DNA of 64,000 bases from contig CP091725.1 in the NCBI GenBank assembly GCA_022009815.1, positions 1,798,001 to 1,862,000 of the forward strand, in the 5' to 3' direction. The position numbers and the translations under genes are program-made. This DNA is from Bacteroidales bacterium (GTDB taxonomy: Bacteria; Bacteroidota; Bacteroidia; Bacteroidales; Muribaculaceae). The notes beneath the pieces are model-generated. The model was not told where the DNA came from, did not search any database, and saw only the letters and a program-made list of their open reading frames with translations. Positions 28,509-38,033 of this stretch are shown here, one piece after another; the stretch's first letter is position 1, and each line of letters starts with the position of its first letter.

Positions 28509-28529
28509 AGTTTTTTCTAAATAAATAAA

Positions 28530-28567
28530 AACGACCGGTTATCCTATGAGGCGGATAATCGGTCGTT
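28530..28567 (-). terminator. his operon attenuator hairpin
   Basis: On the minus strand a 15-bp stem (AACGACCGATTATCC with GGATAACCGGTCGTT, one mispair) with an 8-base loop is followed by TTTTATTTATTT. It sits between the leader peptide stop and the hisG start, the expected place for an attenuator terminator. Confidence 0.85.
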
Positions 28568-28589
28568 AGTAGTCAATCATATATGAAAC

Positions 28590-28673
28590 TTACACAAAAG
28601 CCAACTGGCCAGCCTCTTTTGGGGAAAGGTCGACGTGATGATGACGATGATATGTAAGTTGCATAGTCTGCAT
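28590..28673 (-). CDS. hisL: histidine operon leader peptide
   Basis: A 27-codon frame begins with ATG 28673 (MQTMQLTYHRHHHVD) and ends with TAA at 28590-28592. Residues 9-13 are His-Arg-His-His-His, so four of five codons demand charged tRNA-His. The second part reads LSPKEAGQLAFV. It lies 20 bp after a consensus -7 box and just ahead of the terminator hairpin of the hisG gene. Established knowledge: in other bacteria, ribosome stalling at leader His codons prevents terminator formation when histidine is scarce. I infer the same here. The codons for GQLA overlap a small stem (GCCA-GT-TGGC) that may be part of the alternative fold. Confidence 0.88.
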   Translation of the reverse strand: MQTMQLTYHRHHHVDLSPKEAGQLAFV

Positions 28674-28692
28674 AAAGTTGTTATTTTGTTTG

Positions 28693-28722
28693 CAAAGATA
28701 CGTAAATTCTTTTACTGTGCAA
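28693..28722 (-). promoter_or_regulatory. his operon promoter
   Basis: TATCTTTG at 28693-28700 (minus) with TTG at 28720-28722, 19 bp upstream. The expected start, near 28687, leaves a short untranslated lead to the leader ATG at 28673. Confidence 0.75.
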
Positions 28723-28766
28723 TGAAAAATCAAATTTTTCTGGCAAATTTTTATCCATAAGCCTGC

Positions 28767-29670
28767 TTAGATGTTTATTGTCAGTCCTTCTTTGGCGAGA
28801 ATCGTGTCGGGAAAAACGGCTTTTGCCTCGTCGAGCAACATCGACTCGTTGATATAGCGCGAGGAGAAATGCCCGATAATCAGCCGTTTCACTTTTGCGT
28901 CACGGGCAATGGCAGCCGCATCGGCGGCAACCGTGTGGAGAGTCTGCTTGGCGCGTTGGCGCAAGTCAGAGAGGAAAGTTGCTTCGTGGTAGAGCAGGTC
29001 GGCGCCAGCCACCTCGCTGACCACGGCCTTCAGCGGCATCGTGTCGGAAATGTAGGCATACACGCGCGAAGGGTCGGGGTCGGTGGTCAAGGCGTCGTTC
29101 GGCACAACGATGCCGTCGGGCGTCACATAGTCATCGCCAGCCTTGATGTTGTTGCGATAGCATGTAGGCACCTGCCAGCGTTGGATAGCGTCGGGGTTTA
29201 TGTGCCGAGGCTTGGGCTTTTCACGAAACACGAATCCCACGCAAGGCAGCCGATGGACAAGCGGCACGGTGTTGACCGTCATCGAGCGGTCTTCATAAAT
29301 GATGTTGTTGCCATATTCGTAGGGCTCGAAGCGCACGTTCAGGTCGTGGGCAGAATAGTCGAGCAATGGCTTGAACAGCCGCACCCCCTCTTCCGGCAGA
29401 TGTATCACAGTCTCGCCGTCGAGTCCGGTCAGCCCCATTGTTGAAAGCAGCCCAGGCAGCCCGTAACAATGGTCGCCATGCAGATGCGAGATGAATATGT
29501 GGCGCAGTCGGTTGAACTTGCAGTGCGCGCGCATCAATTGAGTCTGAGTGCCCTCGCCGCAGTCAATCAGAAACGATTTAGAGTTCAGACACACCAATTG
29601 TGCGCTCGGGTTGTGGCGCACGGTGGGTTTAGCCGACCCGCATCCCAATATTGTAACCGAAATTGTCCAT
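28767..29670 (-). CDS. rnz: ribonuclease Z (tRNase Z), start region frame-broken near 29,662
   Basis: Endonuclease that trims tRNA 3' ends. The metallo-beta-lactamase core is clear: TILGCGSAKPTVRHNPSAQ, LIDCGEGTQTQLM, ISHLHGDHCYGLPGLL (HxHxDH zinc motif), YISDTMP, LYHEATF, and IGHFSSRY. The in-frame sequence has no good ATG before TILGCGSA. An ATG at 29670 (MDNF..) is in another frame; if AAATTT (minus, about 29659-29664) had lost one A and one T, the original would read MDKFSVTILGCGSA, an ordinary family start of about 303 residues. The -7 box ends 8 bases before that ATG, so the mRNA would be almost leaderless. Confidence 0.9.
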
Positions 29671-29677
29671 ATTTTTG

Positions 29678-29685
29678 CAAAGATA
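29678..29685 (-). promoter_or_regulatory. rnz -7 promoter box
   Basis: TATCTTTG on the minus strand, 7 bp before ATG 29670. No clear TTTG at the usual distance. Confidence 0.55.
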
Positions 29686-29799
29686 GTGCAAGCCGAGAGG
29701 AAAGAAAAGAGCTTGCTCGATTTTCTTTCCCGAGGCACCCCTAATTTTATGAGAAAAAATATTTTCAGAGATATTGTGCGCATAAGCAAAATAAATCGC

Positions 29800-29807
29800 T
29801 ATTTTTG
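29800..29807 (+). promoter_or_regulatory. -7 promoter box of the polyprenyl synthase-tatD operon
   Basis: TATTTTTG at 29800-29807 matches TAnnTTTG and lies 59 bp before the ATG at 29867. Confidence 0.5.
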
Positions 29808-29866
29808 CATAATTGATTAATCGAATCAAACGAGTTGTTTCAAGACTGATAAAACCATAAAAAGCG

Positions 29867-30848
29867 ATGCATACACTTGAGGAATATATCAAAATGGCGG
29901 GAAATGCCGTCGACACTATAGCGTGTCCTGCAGGGAGGAAGCCCGAAGGTTTGTACAAACCGATAGTCTACGGACTCGAGCAAGGCGGCAAACGCCTTCG
30001 TCCGGTAATCTTGCTCGCCGCGTGCGATGCTGTAGGCGGCGACAGCGCCAAGGCTCTGCCACAAGCGGCAGCCATAGAGATGTATCATAACTTCACGTTG
30101 CTCCACGACGACGTTATGGACAAGGCCGACTTGCGTCGCGGAAAGCCTACGGTGTGCAACAAATGGGACGACAACACCGCCATCCTGTCGGGCGACACCA
30201 TGCTCACCCTCGCCACGCAGCTCGTGGTCGACGGCGTGGAGCCGCAGAAAGCGATGCGCCTGTTGAAGGAGTTCAACGAAACGGCAATCGGAGTCTACGA
30301 GGGACAGCAGTATGACATGGAGTTTGAGGCGCGCACCGATGTGACCATCGACGAATATATGGAGATGATCCGCTTGAAGACGTCGGTGCTTCTTGCCGGA
30401 GCGGCACGCATAGGCGCAGTTATGGGTGACGCTGACGAGCGCAACGCCAATGCGCTGTATGATTTCGCAGTCAATCTCGGACTGGCGTTCCAACTGCAGG
30501 ACGACTGGCTCGACGTGTATGGCGACCCCGACGTGTTTGGCAAGGCTATCGGCGGCGACATAATGAACAACAAAAAAACATATATGCTCATCAACGCAAT
30601 GCAGAAAGCCGAAGGCGCCGACAAGGAGGAGCTTGAGTTCTGGCTCGGCAACAAGTCGGCTTATCCAGGCGAGAAGATAGCCGGTGTGACAGGCATCTAC
30701 GACCGTCTCGATATCGGTCAGATTTGCCTTGATGCTGTGGCGAAATATAGCCGCAAGGCTGTGGAGGCACTTCATTCTGCCGATCTTGCGCCGGAGGCTG
30801 TGGCATTTCGAGGCGTTCGACAAAATGGTGATGAGGAGGAAAAAATAA
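29867..30848 (+). CDS. polyprenyl (geranylgeranyl/farnesyl-type) diphosphate synthase, C-terminal frame break
   Basis: Chain-elongating trans-prenyltransferase of isoprenoid metabolism. First aspartate-rich motif LLHDDVMDKADLRRGKPT (about residues 83-100), second FQLQDDWLDVYGD (about 210-222), and GGKRLRPVI for diphosphate binding. Product chain length cannot be read safely. As sequenced the frame ends in a poor tail that runs into tatD; moving the frame near 30,803 (GTGGCATTT) gives HFEAFDKMVMRRKK and a TAA at 30846-30848, one base before the tatD ATG. The repaired tail looks like the family C-terminus, so I use that end. Confidence 0.9.
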
Positions 30849-30849
30849 G

Positions 30850-31620
30850 ATGATCGACACGCATTCTCACATATATCTTGAGGAGTTTGACAACGACCGT
30901 GAGGCGGTGGTGGAGCATGCCCGTAAAGCTGGACTCCGCCATCTGGTGCTTCCGAATGTGGATATGCACACATACGACGCCATGGTGGGCACTCATGAGG
31001 CATATCCCGGCTACACTTCTATGGCGATGGGGCTGCACCCGACATCGGTCGAGGCAGATTGGATTGAACAGCTGGATGCCACCGAGAGCCATTTCGACGA
31101 CCACAAATTTGTGGCGGTAGGAGAGGTGGGCATCGACCTTTATTGGGACAGCACCTACCGCAAGGAGCAGATGAAGGCGTTTCGCGAGCAACTGCGTTGG
31201 GCGTCGTCGCGCGACTTGCCCGTAATCATCCACTGTCGCGATGGACTTGATGAGATATGTGATGTGTTTGACGGTTTCGGACGCACGTTGCCCGAATGCG
31301 TGTTTCACAGCTTCGGAGGCTCTTTGTCCGACCTGCACCGCATACGCCGTTATGGCGATTTCTATTTCGGCATCAACGGAGTCGTTACGTTTAAAAACGC
31401 GCATGTCGACGACCTTCTCAAGCCTATCGGATTGAACCGCATACTGCTTGAGACCGACTGCCCGTATCTGACGCCGGTGCCTTACCGCGGCAAGCGCAAC
31501 GAGAGCGCATATATACCTATGATTGCAGAGAAGATTGCCGACACGCTTGGCGTGAGCGTGGAAGAGGTGTCGGAGGTGACCGACCGCAATGCCGCTGACT
31601 TTTTCAAAACACAGTTTTGA
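30850..31620 (+). CDS. tatD: TatD family metal-dependent hydrolase (DNase)
   Basis: Putative 3'-5' deoxyribonuclease/hydrolase with a TIM-barrel fold, 256 residues. Metal ligands: THSHIYLEEFDND at the start (HxH), VGEVGIDLYWD (Glu), VIIHCRDGLDEI and CVFHSFGGS (His), and the final ETDCPYLTP (Asp). Length is typical for TatD. It follows the polyprenyl synthase by one base in the repaired model, so the two are one transcript. Exact cellular role is not fixed by sequence. Confidence 0.92.
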   Translation: MIDTHSHIYLEEFDNDREAVVEHARKAGLRHLVLPNVDMHTYDAMVGTHEAYPGYTSMAMGLHPTSVEADWIEQLDATESHFDDHKFVAVGEVGIDLYWDSTYRKEQMKAFREQLRWASSRDLPVIIHCRDGLDEICDVFDGFGRTLPECVFHSFGGSLSDLHRIRRYGDFYFGINGVVTFKNAHVDDLLKPIGLNRILLETDCPYLTPVPYRGKRNESAYIPMIAEKIADTLGVSVEEVSEVTDRNAADFFKTQF

Positions 31621-31772
31621 TCTCAGAAAAACGCTCTTCCATATTTGAAATCTTCTCTTTATGGAAAAAATGATGGAATAAAACTGTTTTTTTAGACAAA
31701 AAAATTTTTTTGAAATCTCGATAATTAGTATTAATTTCGTTTAAATAACGAACTAATCAAAAACTAATTATT

Positions 31773-33483
31773 ATGATTTTACGACAGACCTTGAAGCGTG
31801 GAAGCGCTGCGGTTGTCGCTTGTGTGGGACTGGCAGGCTTGATGATTTCATGCGACAGTGATTTTGACCTTTCAAATATCAACACCGACATCACTGTTGG
31901 CGGAAGCATCGCCGCACCCATTGGCACTACCGACACATTGACTCTTTCGAGACTGATTGATCTTACAGACAATCTGAAAGTGGATGAGAATGGAGCGTAT
32001 GCTCTGACGTCCAACGGCTCAACCGTGCTTGATATTGACAGGGTTGACCGTGTTCAGATAAAAGACTTGAGCACGACTCCTGAGTATTTCAACTTCTCTG
32101 TGCCGTCAATTCCGGGCACATTGCCTACTCTTGACTTGACCACGCCGATGAGCGTGACGATGACAATCAAAGCCATTCAGGATATGCCGACCGAAGTGGA
32201 GCGCATCACGTCGCTCAGCGTCAGCCCGGTAGTCACTACCGTGCATCTTAAACTGACGGCTCCCGGACTGAGCAAGATTACAGGCGCCGGAGTTAAGGAT
32301 TTCGTGATGGATTTCCCCGATATGCTGCAGTTTGGCGCGGGAATCGAAGGAATGGACTACAACACCAACAAGTTGACGGTAAATAAGAAATTCGCCTCCG
32401 ACGGAAGTCTTTCGGTGGCTCTGCCGATTGTCGGCATGCGTCAGCTGCCCGACATAAAGAACCATAAGATGACAGTCGATGAGCGTGTGGTTTGTAACGG
32501 TACATTTGAGGGCGTTGCGAGCGGAGTTACTGCCGCCGACCTTTCAGGAATGCAGTTGACTTTTGTTTACGATGTGCCCGACTTCCAGGTTGAGGATATC
32601 CACGGAACAGTTGATGCCGACGTGGTTATCAAACCGGAAACTGTGAATATGGGCGATTTGCCCGATCTCGTGACAGACGAGTCGACATCGTTGAATCTCA
32701 ACACGATATGCCTTAAACTTGACGTTTCAAATCCTGTAGGAGTGCCGTTTGGAGCAGATTTGACCCTTCGTGCCCTGGACAAGAACGGCAGATACATAAA
32801 TGAGACGGTGACAGCGCACATTGACGTCAAAGCCGGCACCACAGAGCCCGTCGTTACAAAATTGCTGCTCACAAACTCGGGTAAAATGACCGAGCCGGGC
32901 TATACGAAGGTTTTCGTTCCCAACCTCGCTAAATTGGTTAACAAGATTCCATCGGAAGTGGAAATCAATGCCGACGTGAATGTTGACAAGACAAAAGAGC
33001 ATCATATCATACTTGGCAAAGCATATAACAGCAGTGTTGAATATGTTGCCTATATGCCGTTTGACTTCGGTGCCGGGTCACACATTATGTACCGCGACGG
33101 AGTCGATGGCCTTGCCGACGACATCAAGGACTTCTCCGACAAGGTTAAACCTTAATCTGGAAATTGACGCCGACATTTACAGCACCGTGCCGTTTGATGT
33201 GGCAGTGTCGATAACACCGCGCGATGTTGAAGGCAACGACCTTTCAGATGTGATTGAATACACGAAGACCGTGAATGTGTCGCCGGGGGCAGAAGGACAG
33301 GCTGCCCAGAAACGCACCATCACGCTTAAAGAGAAAGAGGAAGGCGCTATCGGACGACTTGACAAAATCGACATTGATGTGGAAGGCAACACCAGCGACG
33401 CTGTGACCGTTCTGAAACCTACGCAATATGTACTTGTGGGACTCAAGGCGCGTCTGCCACAGGGTGTGACAATCAAAAACTAA
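31773..33483 (+). CDS. large surface-type lipoprotein, frame broken near 33,148
   Basis: Unknown function; about 570 residues when repaired. Lipobox GLMISC gives an acylated cysteine near residue 27, followed by DSDFDLSNINTDITVGGSIAAPIG. The rest is beta-rich with repeated strands and few catalytic residues, as in extracellular Bacteroidota lipoproteins. The first frame ends after DFSDKVKP; two more A bases at GTTAAACC (33147-33149) give DKVKNLNLEIDADIYSTVPFDVAVS and continue to the stop at 33483. A DUF5723 outer-membrane protein gene follows after 16 bp, so the two probably form a surface pair. I do not recognise a named family with confidence. Confidence 0.75.
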
Positions 33484-33499
33484 CCTAAAAAGCAACAAG

Positions 33500-34861
33500 A
33501 TGAAAAAAATATATATGTTGGGGCTTGCGGCTTCGCTTTGCCTGCCATTGGCTGCGCAGACTCCCCGAAACGGATATTTCTCAGAGAATCTTCCGATGCG
33601 CCACAATCTGAACCCGGCGTTCGCTCCTGAATATGATTATGTGGCGATACCTGCCATTGGCGGCATATCGGCTGGTATGAACAGCAATGTGGGAGCTGAC
33701 AACTTCCTGTTTAAGAAAAATGGCGAGGTGGTTACAGGCTTGCACAGCAGTGTGGGCAACGATGAGTTTCTGAGCGGCTTGAAGAGCCGGAACTATATGG
33801 AAGTGAACTCCGGCGTCAGCGTGGTGTCGTTAGGTTTCAAGGCTCTTGGCGGTTTCAACACCATCGGCATCAACGTGAAGTCGGCCACGTCGGCCACGTT
33901 GCCCTACGAATTGTTTGAGTTTGCCAAGATAGGTCAGGTAAACGGCGCACCCACATCTTATAATATAAAGGACACGCGGGTGCAGTCGTCCAATTACCTT
34001 GAGCTCGCTTTCGGACATTCACGTAACCTTGGAGAAAAATTTAGAGTTGGTGCAAAGGTGAAATACATCGCCGGTGTCGCTTATGCCGACGCGCGCATCG
34101 ATGCCATCGACGTGGCTATGAGCGCCGACAAGTGGAGCGTGCGCGAGCAGGGAGAGATGTTTACAACCGACGCAATCGACATTCAGTATAAGCCCAACGG
34201 CGAGATTGACGACATCTCCACAGGTTCGTTTGGCGTGGCTGGCAATGGTTTGGGATTTGACTTCGGCGCTTCGTACAAGCTGCTCGACAACCTCGTGTTG
34301 TCGGCTTCGCTCACTGATGTGGGCTTCGTTGCATGGAAAGGCTCTAACGCGTCGGTAAATCCAGACGAGTTTGTGTATGATGGTTTCCATCACCTTGTGG
34401 CTGAAAAGGATCCCGATGGAAGTTCGGCTCTCAGCCGTGAGGGCGACCAGCTGGAGGAAGACCTGCGAAAATTGGTGCGGTTCCAGAATGAGACTGGGGC
34501 AAGCCGCACGCAGTCGTTGCAAACGATGCTCAACCTTGCCGGTGAATATTCAATCCTCAATGATAAAATCGGATTCGGATTGCTGTGGTCTACACGACTC
34601 GGAACTCCTCGCAAGTGGACAGAGGTGATGGCTTCTGCCAACTTCCGTCCGGTGCAGTGGTTCAATGCAACGGTCAACTTCTCAACGTCGAACCTCGGAC
34701 ATTCATTAGGAGCTTTAATCAACTTCTGTCCGAAGGGCTTCAACTTCTTCTTTGGTTCGGACTATATTCCGTTTAAGTATTCTAAAGAGGGAATCCCTTT
34801 GAGCACGGCAAAATTCAATGTTGTGCTTGGTATGGCAATTACATTCAATCATGGCAAGTAA
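33500..34861 (+). CDS. DUF5723-type outer-membrane beta-barrel protein
   Basis: 453 residues with a clean signal peptide (MKKIYMLGLAASLCLPLAAQ). The mature start, FSENLPMRHNLNPAFAPEYDYVAIPAIGGIS, with LNPAFAP, is typical of DUF5723 proteins, which resemble the PorV/FadL-like barrels of Bacteroidota. The remainder alternates glycine/aromatic beta strands, and it ends SKEGIPLSTAKFNVVLGMAITFNHGK, a membrane strand. No enzymatic motifs. Partner of the preceding lipoprotein; role unknown, probably envelope. Confidence 0.8.
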   Translation: MKKIYMLGLAASLCLPLAAQTPRNGYFSENLPMRHNLNPAFAPEYDYVAIPAIGGISAGMNSNVGADNFLFKKNGEVVTGLHSSVGNDEFLSGLKSRNYMEVNSGVSVVSLGFKALGGFNTIGINVKSATSATLPYELFEFAKIGQVNGAPTSYNIKDTRVQSSNYLELAFGHSRNLGEKFRVGAKVKYIAGVAYADARIDAIDVAMSADKWSVREQGEMFTTDAIDIQYKPNGEIDDISTGSFGVAGNGLGFDFGASYKLLDNLVLSASLTDVGFVAWKGSNASVNPDEFVYDGFHHLVAEKDPDGSSALSREGDQLEEDLRKLVRFQNETGASRTQSLQTMLNLAGEYSILNDKIGFGLLWSTRLGTPRKWTEVMASANFRPVQWFNATVNFSTSNLGHSLGALINFCPKGFNFFFGSDYIPFKYSKEGIPLSTAKFNVVLGMAITFNHGK

Positions 34862-34887
34862 TTGCTTGAAAATAAATAGTTTGGTCT

Positions 34888-34920
34888 GCGGAAATCGGTG
34901 TCGCCGATTTCCGCTTTTTT
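34888..34920 (+). terminator. terminator after the DUF5723 gene
   Basis: Perfect 11-bp stem (GCGGAAATCGG with its complement, 34888-34898 and 34904-34914) followed by seven T bases. Confidence 0.9.
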
Positions 34921-34971
34921 TATTGGCGGAAAATTTTTTTTGAGGAAAATGCAAAAAAAGTGAAGAAAAAA

Positions 34972-35002
34972 TTTGTAGATACGAAAATTATGTGTACTTT
35001 TG
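34972..35002 (+). promoter_or_regulatory. promoter of the PerR-type regulator and rubrerythrin
   Basis: TTTG at 34972-34975 and TACTTTTG at 34995-35002, exactly 19 bp apart. The ATG follows at 35034. Confidence 0.8.
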
Positions 35003-35033
35003 TAATGATTTCAAATGTGATATGTAAACAACT

Positions 35034-35462
35034 ATGATGACAGAAGCAATCGCGCACCTGACAGCGCACAACATCAAACCGTCGGCACAACGAATTGCCA
35101 TTATGGAGTATCTCCTTAGCCACAGGACGCATCCCACGGTCGATATGATTTACAACGACCTCATAGGAACAATGCCGACCTTGTCGCGCACCACAGTCTA
35201 CAACACGCTGCGCTTGCTTGGCGAGAACGATGCGATTCTCGAACTGACAATCGACAAGCACATCGCGCACTATGACGGCGACACGTCGCCGCATTCTCAC
35301 TTCCAGTGCAAACGTTGTGGCAGGATAATCGATATCCCGTTGCAAAAGGTTGATGTTGAACAAAATGAGCACGATTTTGTTATACAAGAAACGGAAGTTT
35401 ACTATCGAGGCTATTGCCGCGAATGCATTGAAATCATGAAAGAAACAGAATTGAAACATTAA
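35034..35462 (+). CDS. Fur family transcriptional regulator, PerR-like
   Basis: DNA-binding metalloregulator of about 142 residues. The winged-helix part is IKPSAQRIAIMEYLLSHRTHPTVDMIYNDL with SRTTVYNTLRLL as recognition helix. Metal sites: HIAHYDGD and HSHF for the regulatory site, and the two structural zinc pairs CKRC (about residue 95) and CREC (about 131). Rubrerythrin starts 30 bp downstream, and peroxide reductases are the usual PerR targets, so I favour PerR over Fur; the distinction is inference. Two adjacent ATG codons (35034, 35037) are both possible starts. Confidence 0.88.
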   Translation: MMTEAIAHLTAHNIKPSAQRIAIMEYLLSHRTHPTVDMIYNDLIGTMPTLSRTTVYNTLRLLGENDAILELTIDKHIAHYDGDTSPHSHFQCKRCGRIIDIPLQKVDVEQNEHDFVIQETEVYYRGYCRECIEIMKETELKH

Positions 35463-35492
35463 TAAAACAAAACAAATTAAATCCTTACAACT

Positions 35493-36044
35493 ATGGCAAA
35501 GAAATTTATATGCACAGTATGCGGTTACGTATACGAAGGTGAGACAGCTCCAGAAAAATGCCCACAGTGCGGTGTTCCAGCAAGCAAATTCAAAGAATTG
35601 AAAGAAGACGAAGGCTTGAATTTCGTTACAGAGCACGTGATTGGCGTGGCTAAAGGCTGCGACGAAGAGATGATCAAGGACCTCAACGCTCATTTCAACG
35701 GCGAATGCACAGAAGTGGGAATGTATCTCGCAATGTCGCGTCAGGCAGACCGCGAGGGATATCCTGAAGTTGCAGAAGCGTTCAAGCGTTATGCTTGGGA
35801 AGAGGCTGAGCACGCAGCGAAGTTTGCCGAACTGCTTGGCGACATGGTTTGGGACACAAAGACCAACCTTGAGAAACGAATGGCTGCAGAATCGGGTGCC
35901 AATGCCGACAAGATGCGCATTGCAAAGCGTGCGAAAGAGTTGAACCTCGACGCTATCCACGACACTGTTCATGAAATGGCAAAGGATGAGGCTCGTCATG
36001 GACAAGGCTTCGAAGGCTTGTACAAACGCTTCTTCAAGAAGTAA
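35493..36044 (+). CDS. rbr: reverse rubrerythrin
   Basis: Non-haem diiron peroxidase protecting anaerobes from H2O2. The 183-residue protein has its rubredoxin domain at the N-terminus (CTVCGYVYEGETAPEKCPQCG, four Fe-binding cysteines, residues 5-25), followed by the four-helix diiron domain with GECTEVGMYLAMSRQADREG, YAWEEAEHAAKFAE and KDEARHGQGFEGL carrying the Glu/His ligands. Classical rubrerythrin has the order reversed, so this is the reverse type. It is preceded by the PerR-like gene and closed by a strong terminator. Confidence 0.95.
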   Translation: MAKKFICTVCGYVYEGETAPEKCPQCGVPASKFKELKEDEGLNFVTEHVIGVAKGCDEEMIKDLNAHFNGECTEVGMYLAMSRQADREGYPEVAEAFKRYAWEEAEHAAKFAELLGDMVWDTKTNLEKRMAAESGANADKMRIAKRAKELNLDAIHDTVHEMAKDEARHGQGFEGLYKRFFKK

Positions 36045-36073
36045 AAACCACAGACTGTATTTCAGACAATATT

Positions 36074-36104
36074 GTGTGCCGACCGACATCGGCACACTTT
36101 TTTT
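36074..36104 (+). terminator. terminator after rubrerythrin
   Basis: 9-bp perfect stem GTGTGCCGA / TCGGCACAC (36074-36082, 36089-36097) and then seven T bases. Confidence 0.9.
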
Positions 36105-36134
36105 ATGTCTGGGCATACGGTTTGTTGCGAGGAC

Positions 36135-36166
36135 TTGGATGGTTAGTACATTTTTTTGTACTTTTG
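36135..36166 (+). promoter_or_regulatory. promoter of the sulfatase-PAP2 operon
   Basis: TACTTTTG at 36159-36166 with TTG at 36135-36137, 21 bp upstream. It places the sulfatase start at ATG 36181 or 36193, not further upstream. Confidence 0.65.
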
Positions 36167-36180
36167 TGTCAATTATCAAG

Positions 36181-38027
36181 ATGTTTGGAACAATGAAACA
36201 ACGCATATACAAATTCTTGCTCATTTATGTGGTGCTTGTGGCAATCTTTGCCTTGCAGCATCCAGTGTTTATCGCTTGCTATCACTCTTTGTTTCGCGGA
36301 GTCGGACTTGGTGGCGTTTGCGCCGCCACTTGGCATGGCTTGCGTATGGACATGGCTATGGCAGGCTACCTTGCCATTGTGCCTGGACTGCTTGCTGCGG
36401 CGTCGGTGTGGACGGCAGGCAGGGCAATGCGATACGCCGCCTGCATTTATTCGGCGGTGGCAGCCGCAGTTGTGTCGCTGTCGTTTGTGGTCGACTTGTG
36501 TCTTTATGGCTATTGGGGCTTCCGTCTCGACGCCACGCCGGTGTTTTATTTCTTCACGTCGCCCGCCGATGCCGTGGCGAGCGTCAGCGGTTGGTTTGTG
36601 GTTGTGGGATTGCTTGCCGCCGTGGCCTATGGCGCAGGGGTGTATTGGATTTTGCAGAAAATCTTGACGGCAGACGTTCCGCTTCTGCCCACATTGCGTT
36701 CCCGGATAGTTGCCACGGCGGTGGCTATAGTTCTCACTGGAGTGCTCTTCATTCCAATCCGAGGCGGTTTTACGACGTCGACAATGAACCTGTCGGCCGC
36801 ATATTTCAGCCAGAACCAACGATTGAACCACGCCGCGATAAATCCGTTGTTCAGTTTTATGCATTCAATGGCGCATCAAACCGACTTCGCGTCGCAATAT
36901 CGTTTTATGGACAATGCCGAGGCGGAACGTCTGATGGAGGCTTTGCGCGACAAGCCTGTGACTGATGCCGACTCGGTGCCGCGGCTGTTTACCACGAACC
37001 GTCCCAATGTGATTTTCATAATCCTCGAAAGTTTCAGCAGCCACTTGCTGCCGTCGCTCGGCGGTGAGAATGTGGCACCCAATCTTGACGCCATGAGCAG
37101 GGAGGGCGTGACTTGCACTAATTTCTGGGGCAACAGTTTCCGCACCGACCGCGGTCTGGTGTCGATAATCAGCGGCTATCCCGCACAGCCGAGCACGAGC
37201 ATTATGAAATTTGCCGAGAAGGTGGAGCATCTGCCGTCGATACCGAAGGCAATGAAGCGAGAGGGCTACGACTTGAAATATTATTATGGGGGTGATGCCA
37301 ATTTCACCAATATGCTGGCATATCTGGTGTCGGCAGGATTCGACAAGGTGGTGTCGGACAAGGATTTCCCGTTGAAAGACCGTACAGGCAAGTGGGGAGC
37401 GCCCGACCATCTGGTGTTTGAGCGGATGCTCTCCGACCTTAAAGCCGAGCCGAATCCACGGAGGCCGATATTCAGAATCTTGCAGACGTCGAGCAGCCAT
37501 GAGCCGTTTGAGGTGCCGTTTCATAAGTTTGACGACAAGGTGAAGAATGCATTCGCCTACACCGACGACTGTCTGGGCAAGTTTGTGGATGAATTGCGGA
37601 AATTGCCGATGTGGAAAAACACGGTTGTGCTGCTTGTCCCCGACCATCAGGGAGCCTATCCGCATCATCTTGACGACCCGTTGGCGCGCCACCGCATACC
37701 GCTCGTGTTGGTTGGCGGTGCTGTCGCGGCTCCGATGAAATCGATGTCCCCGCGTCGCAAATCGACATAGCGGCCACGTTGCTTTACCAGCTTGGCATTG
37801 ACCACAGTGAATTTATATTCAGCAAGAATATGCTTAATCCGGCGTCGCCGCATTTCGGATATTTCACCGAGCCGTCGTTTTTCGGAATGGTGACCGACAC
37901 TAACCAATTGGTCTATAACCTTGACGGAGAAAAGGTGATGCTTGACGAGGGCTCTGAAAAAGGACGCAATCTGCTGCCTGGAAAGGCATTCCTGCAGAAA
38001 CTGTATGATGATCTTGACAAACGATAA
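36181..38027 (+). CDS. LtaS-type membrane sulfatase / phosphoglycerol transferase, frame broken near 37,739
   Basis: Inner-membrane enzyme of the alkaline phosphatase superfamily; relatives transfer phosphoglycerol or phosphoethanolamine to envelope glycans or lipids. About five hydrophobic segments (roughly residues 10-230) precede the periplasmic domain: RPNVIFIILESFSSHLLPSLGG (metal-binding Glu), NSFRTDRGLVSIISGYPAQPS with the nucleophile Thr, FRILQTSSSHEPFEVP, and LLVPDHQGAYP (Asp-His). At 37738-37740 one A is missing: ATGAAAATCGAT would give PMKIDVPASQIDIAATLLYQLGI and the normal C-terminus. Repaired length is about 615 residues. ATG 36181 or 36193 are both plausible. The PAP2 gene follows after 6 bp. 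Confidence 0.88.
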
Positions 38028-38033
38028 TCCATT

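Noticed and set aside
35971..36180. Extended N-terminus of the sulfatase gene overlapping rubrerythrin
   Set aside because: A terminator (36074-36104) and a promoter (36135-36166) lie in this stretch; the real start is at 36181 or 36193.
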